From positions 1 through 50,532 of the forward strand of contig JAJUHJ010000007.1 in NCBI GenBank assembly GCA_029279965.1: a stretch of 50,532 nucleotides of DNA. The letters run 5' to 3'. Shown in pieces: positions 50,418 to 50,532 of this stretch. The notes under the pieces were generated by a model, which saw nothing but the letters and a program-made list of their open reading frames with translations, had not been told where the DNA came from and ran no database searches. Source of the DNA: Phyllobacteriaceae bacterium (GTDB taxonomy: Bacteria; Pseudomonadota; Alphaproteobacteria; Rhizobiales; Rhizobiaceae). Positions within the stretch are counted from its first letter, which is position 1. Each line of letters opens with the position of its first letter. The translations under genes were made by a program, and so were the position numbers.

Positions 50418-50532
50418 TCAGCCGTTTGCCGCCTCCACCGCGCGCTTTGCCATGACAGCAACGAGGTTGGCGCGATATTCGGCCGACGCGTGTATGTCCG
50501 ACATCAGCCCATCAGCCGGGACCGCGGCGCCC
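50418..50532 (-). CDS. truncated C-terminus of a FAD-binding molybdopterin-hydroxylase subunit (CoxM/XdhB-like)
   Basis: Hand translation GAAVPADGLMSDIHASAEYRANLVAVMAKRAVEAANG*, resembling the ...ASAEYRAHL... C-terminus of CO/xanthine dehydrogenase FAD subunits; runs off the window. Confidence 0.6.
   Translation of the reverse strand, partial: GAAVPADGLMSDIHASAEYRANLVAVMAKRAVEAANG

Overview
The window reads as ordinary alphaproteobacterial (Rhizobiales-like) chromosome. I saw no rRNA, phage, transposase or CRISPR array, and recognised no tRNA by eye. Gene content, left to right: M48/YgjP-type metallopeptidase, DUF2852 protein, alpha/beta hydrolase; infC-rpmI-rplT-pheS-pheT; gshB; a GGDEF/EAL protein; an SDR plus SMP-30 lactonase pair; RlpA-like and BTLCP proteins; PHA depolymerase; pyrF, FMN reductase, pmtA, dnaJ, dnaK; a five-gene Liv-type ABC operon; a pentitol-like catabolic cluster (FGGY kinase, SDR, xylose/fructose-type ABC transporter, AraC, Gfo/Idh/MocA); csbD; cytochrome P450; yraN, rsmI, an LpoA-like lipoprotein; an ArsR-SRPBCC2-VOC2 cassette; Glu/Leu/Phe/Val dehydrogenase; a fadD-like CoA ligase with a basic N-terminal tail; DUF924; a five-gene dipeptide-type ABC operon; and a truncated FAD-binding oxidoreductase subunit at the right edge. 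I did not find a clearly new multi-gene system. The most interesting signals are regulatory: a perfect 11-bp hairpin sequestering the SD and start codon of a Gfo/Idh/MocA gene; a terminator/antiterminator-like switch between rplT and pheS whose first arm contains the rplT stop codon; perfect hairpins just after the solute-binding gene in all three ABC operons; a perfect EcfG-type promoter on csbD; a perfect CtrA-type box before the BTLCP gene; and a duplicated dyad operator at the ArsR cassette. All family calls are by reading the sequence; no database search was run.
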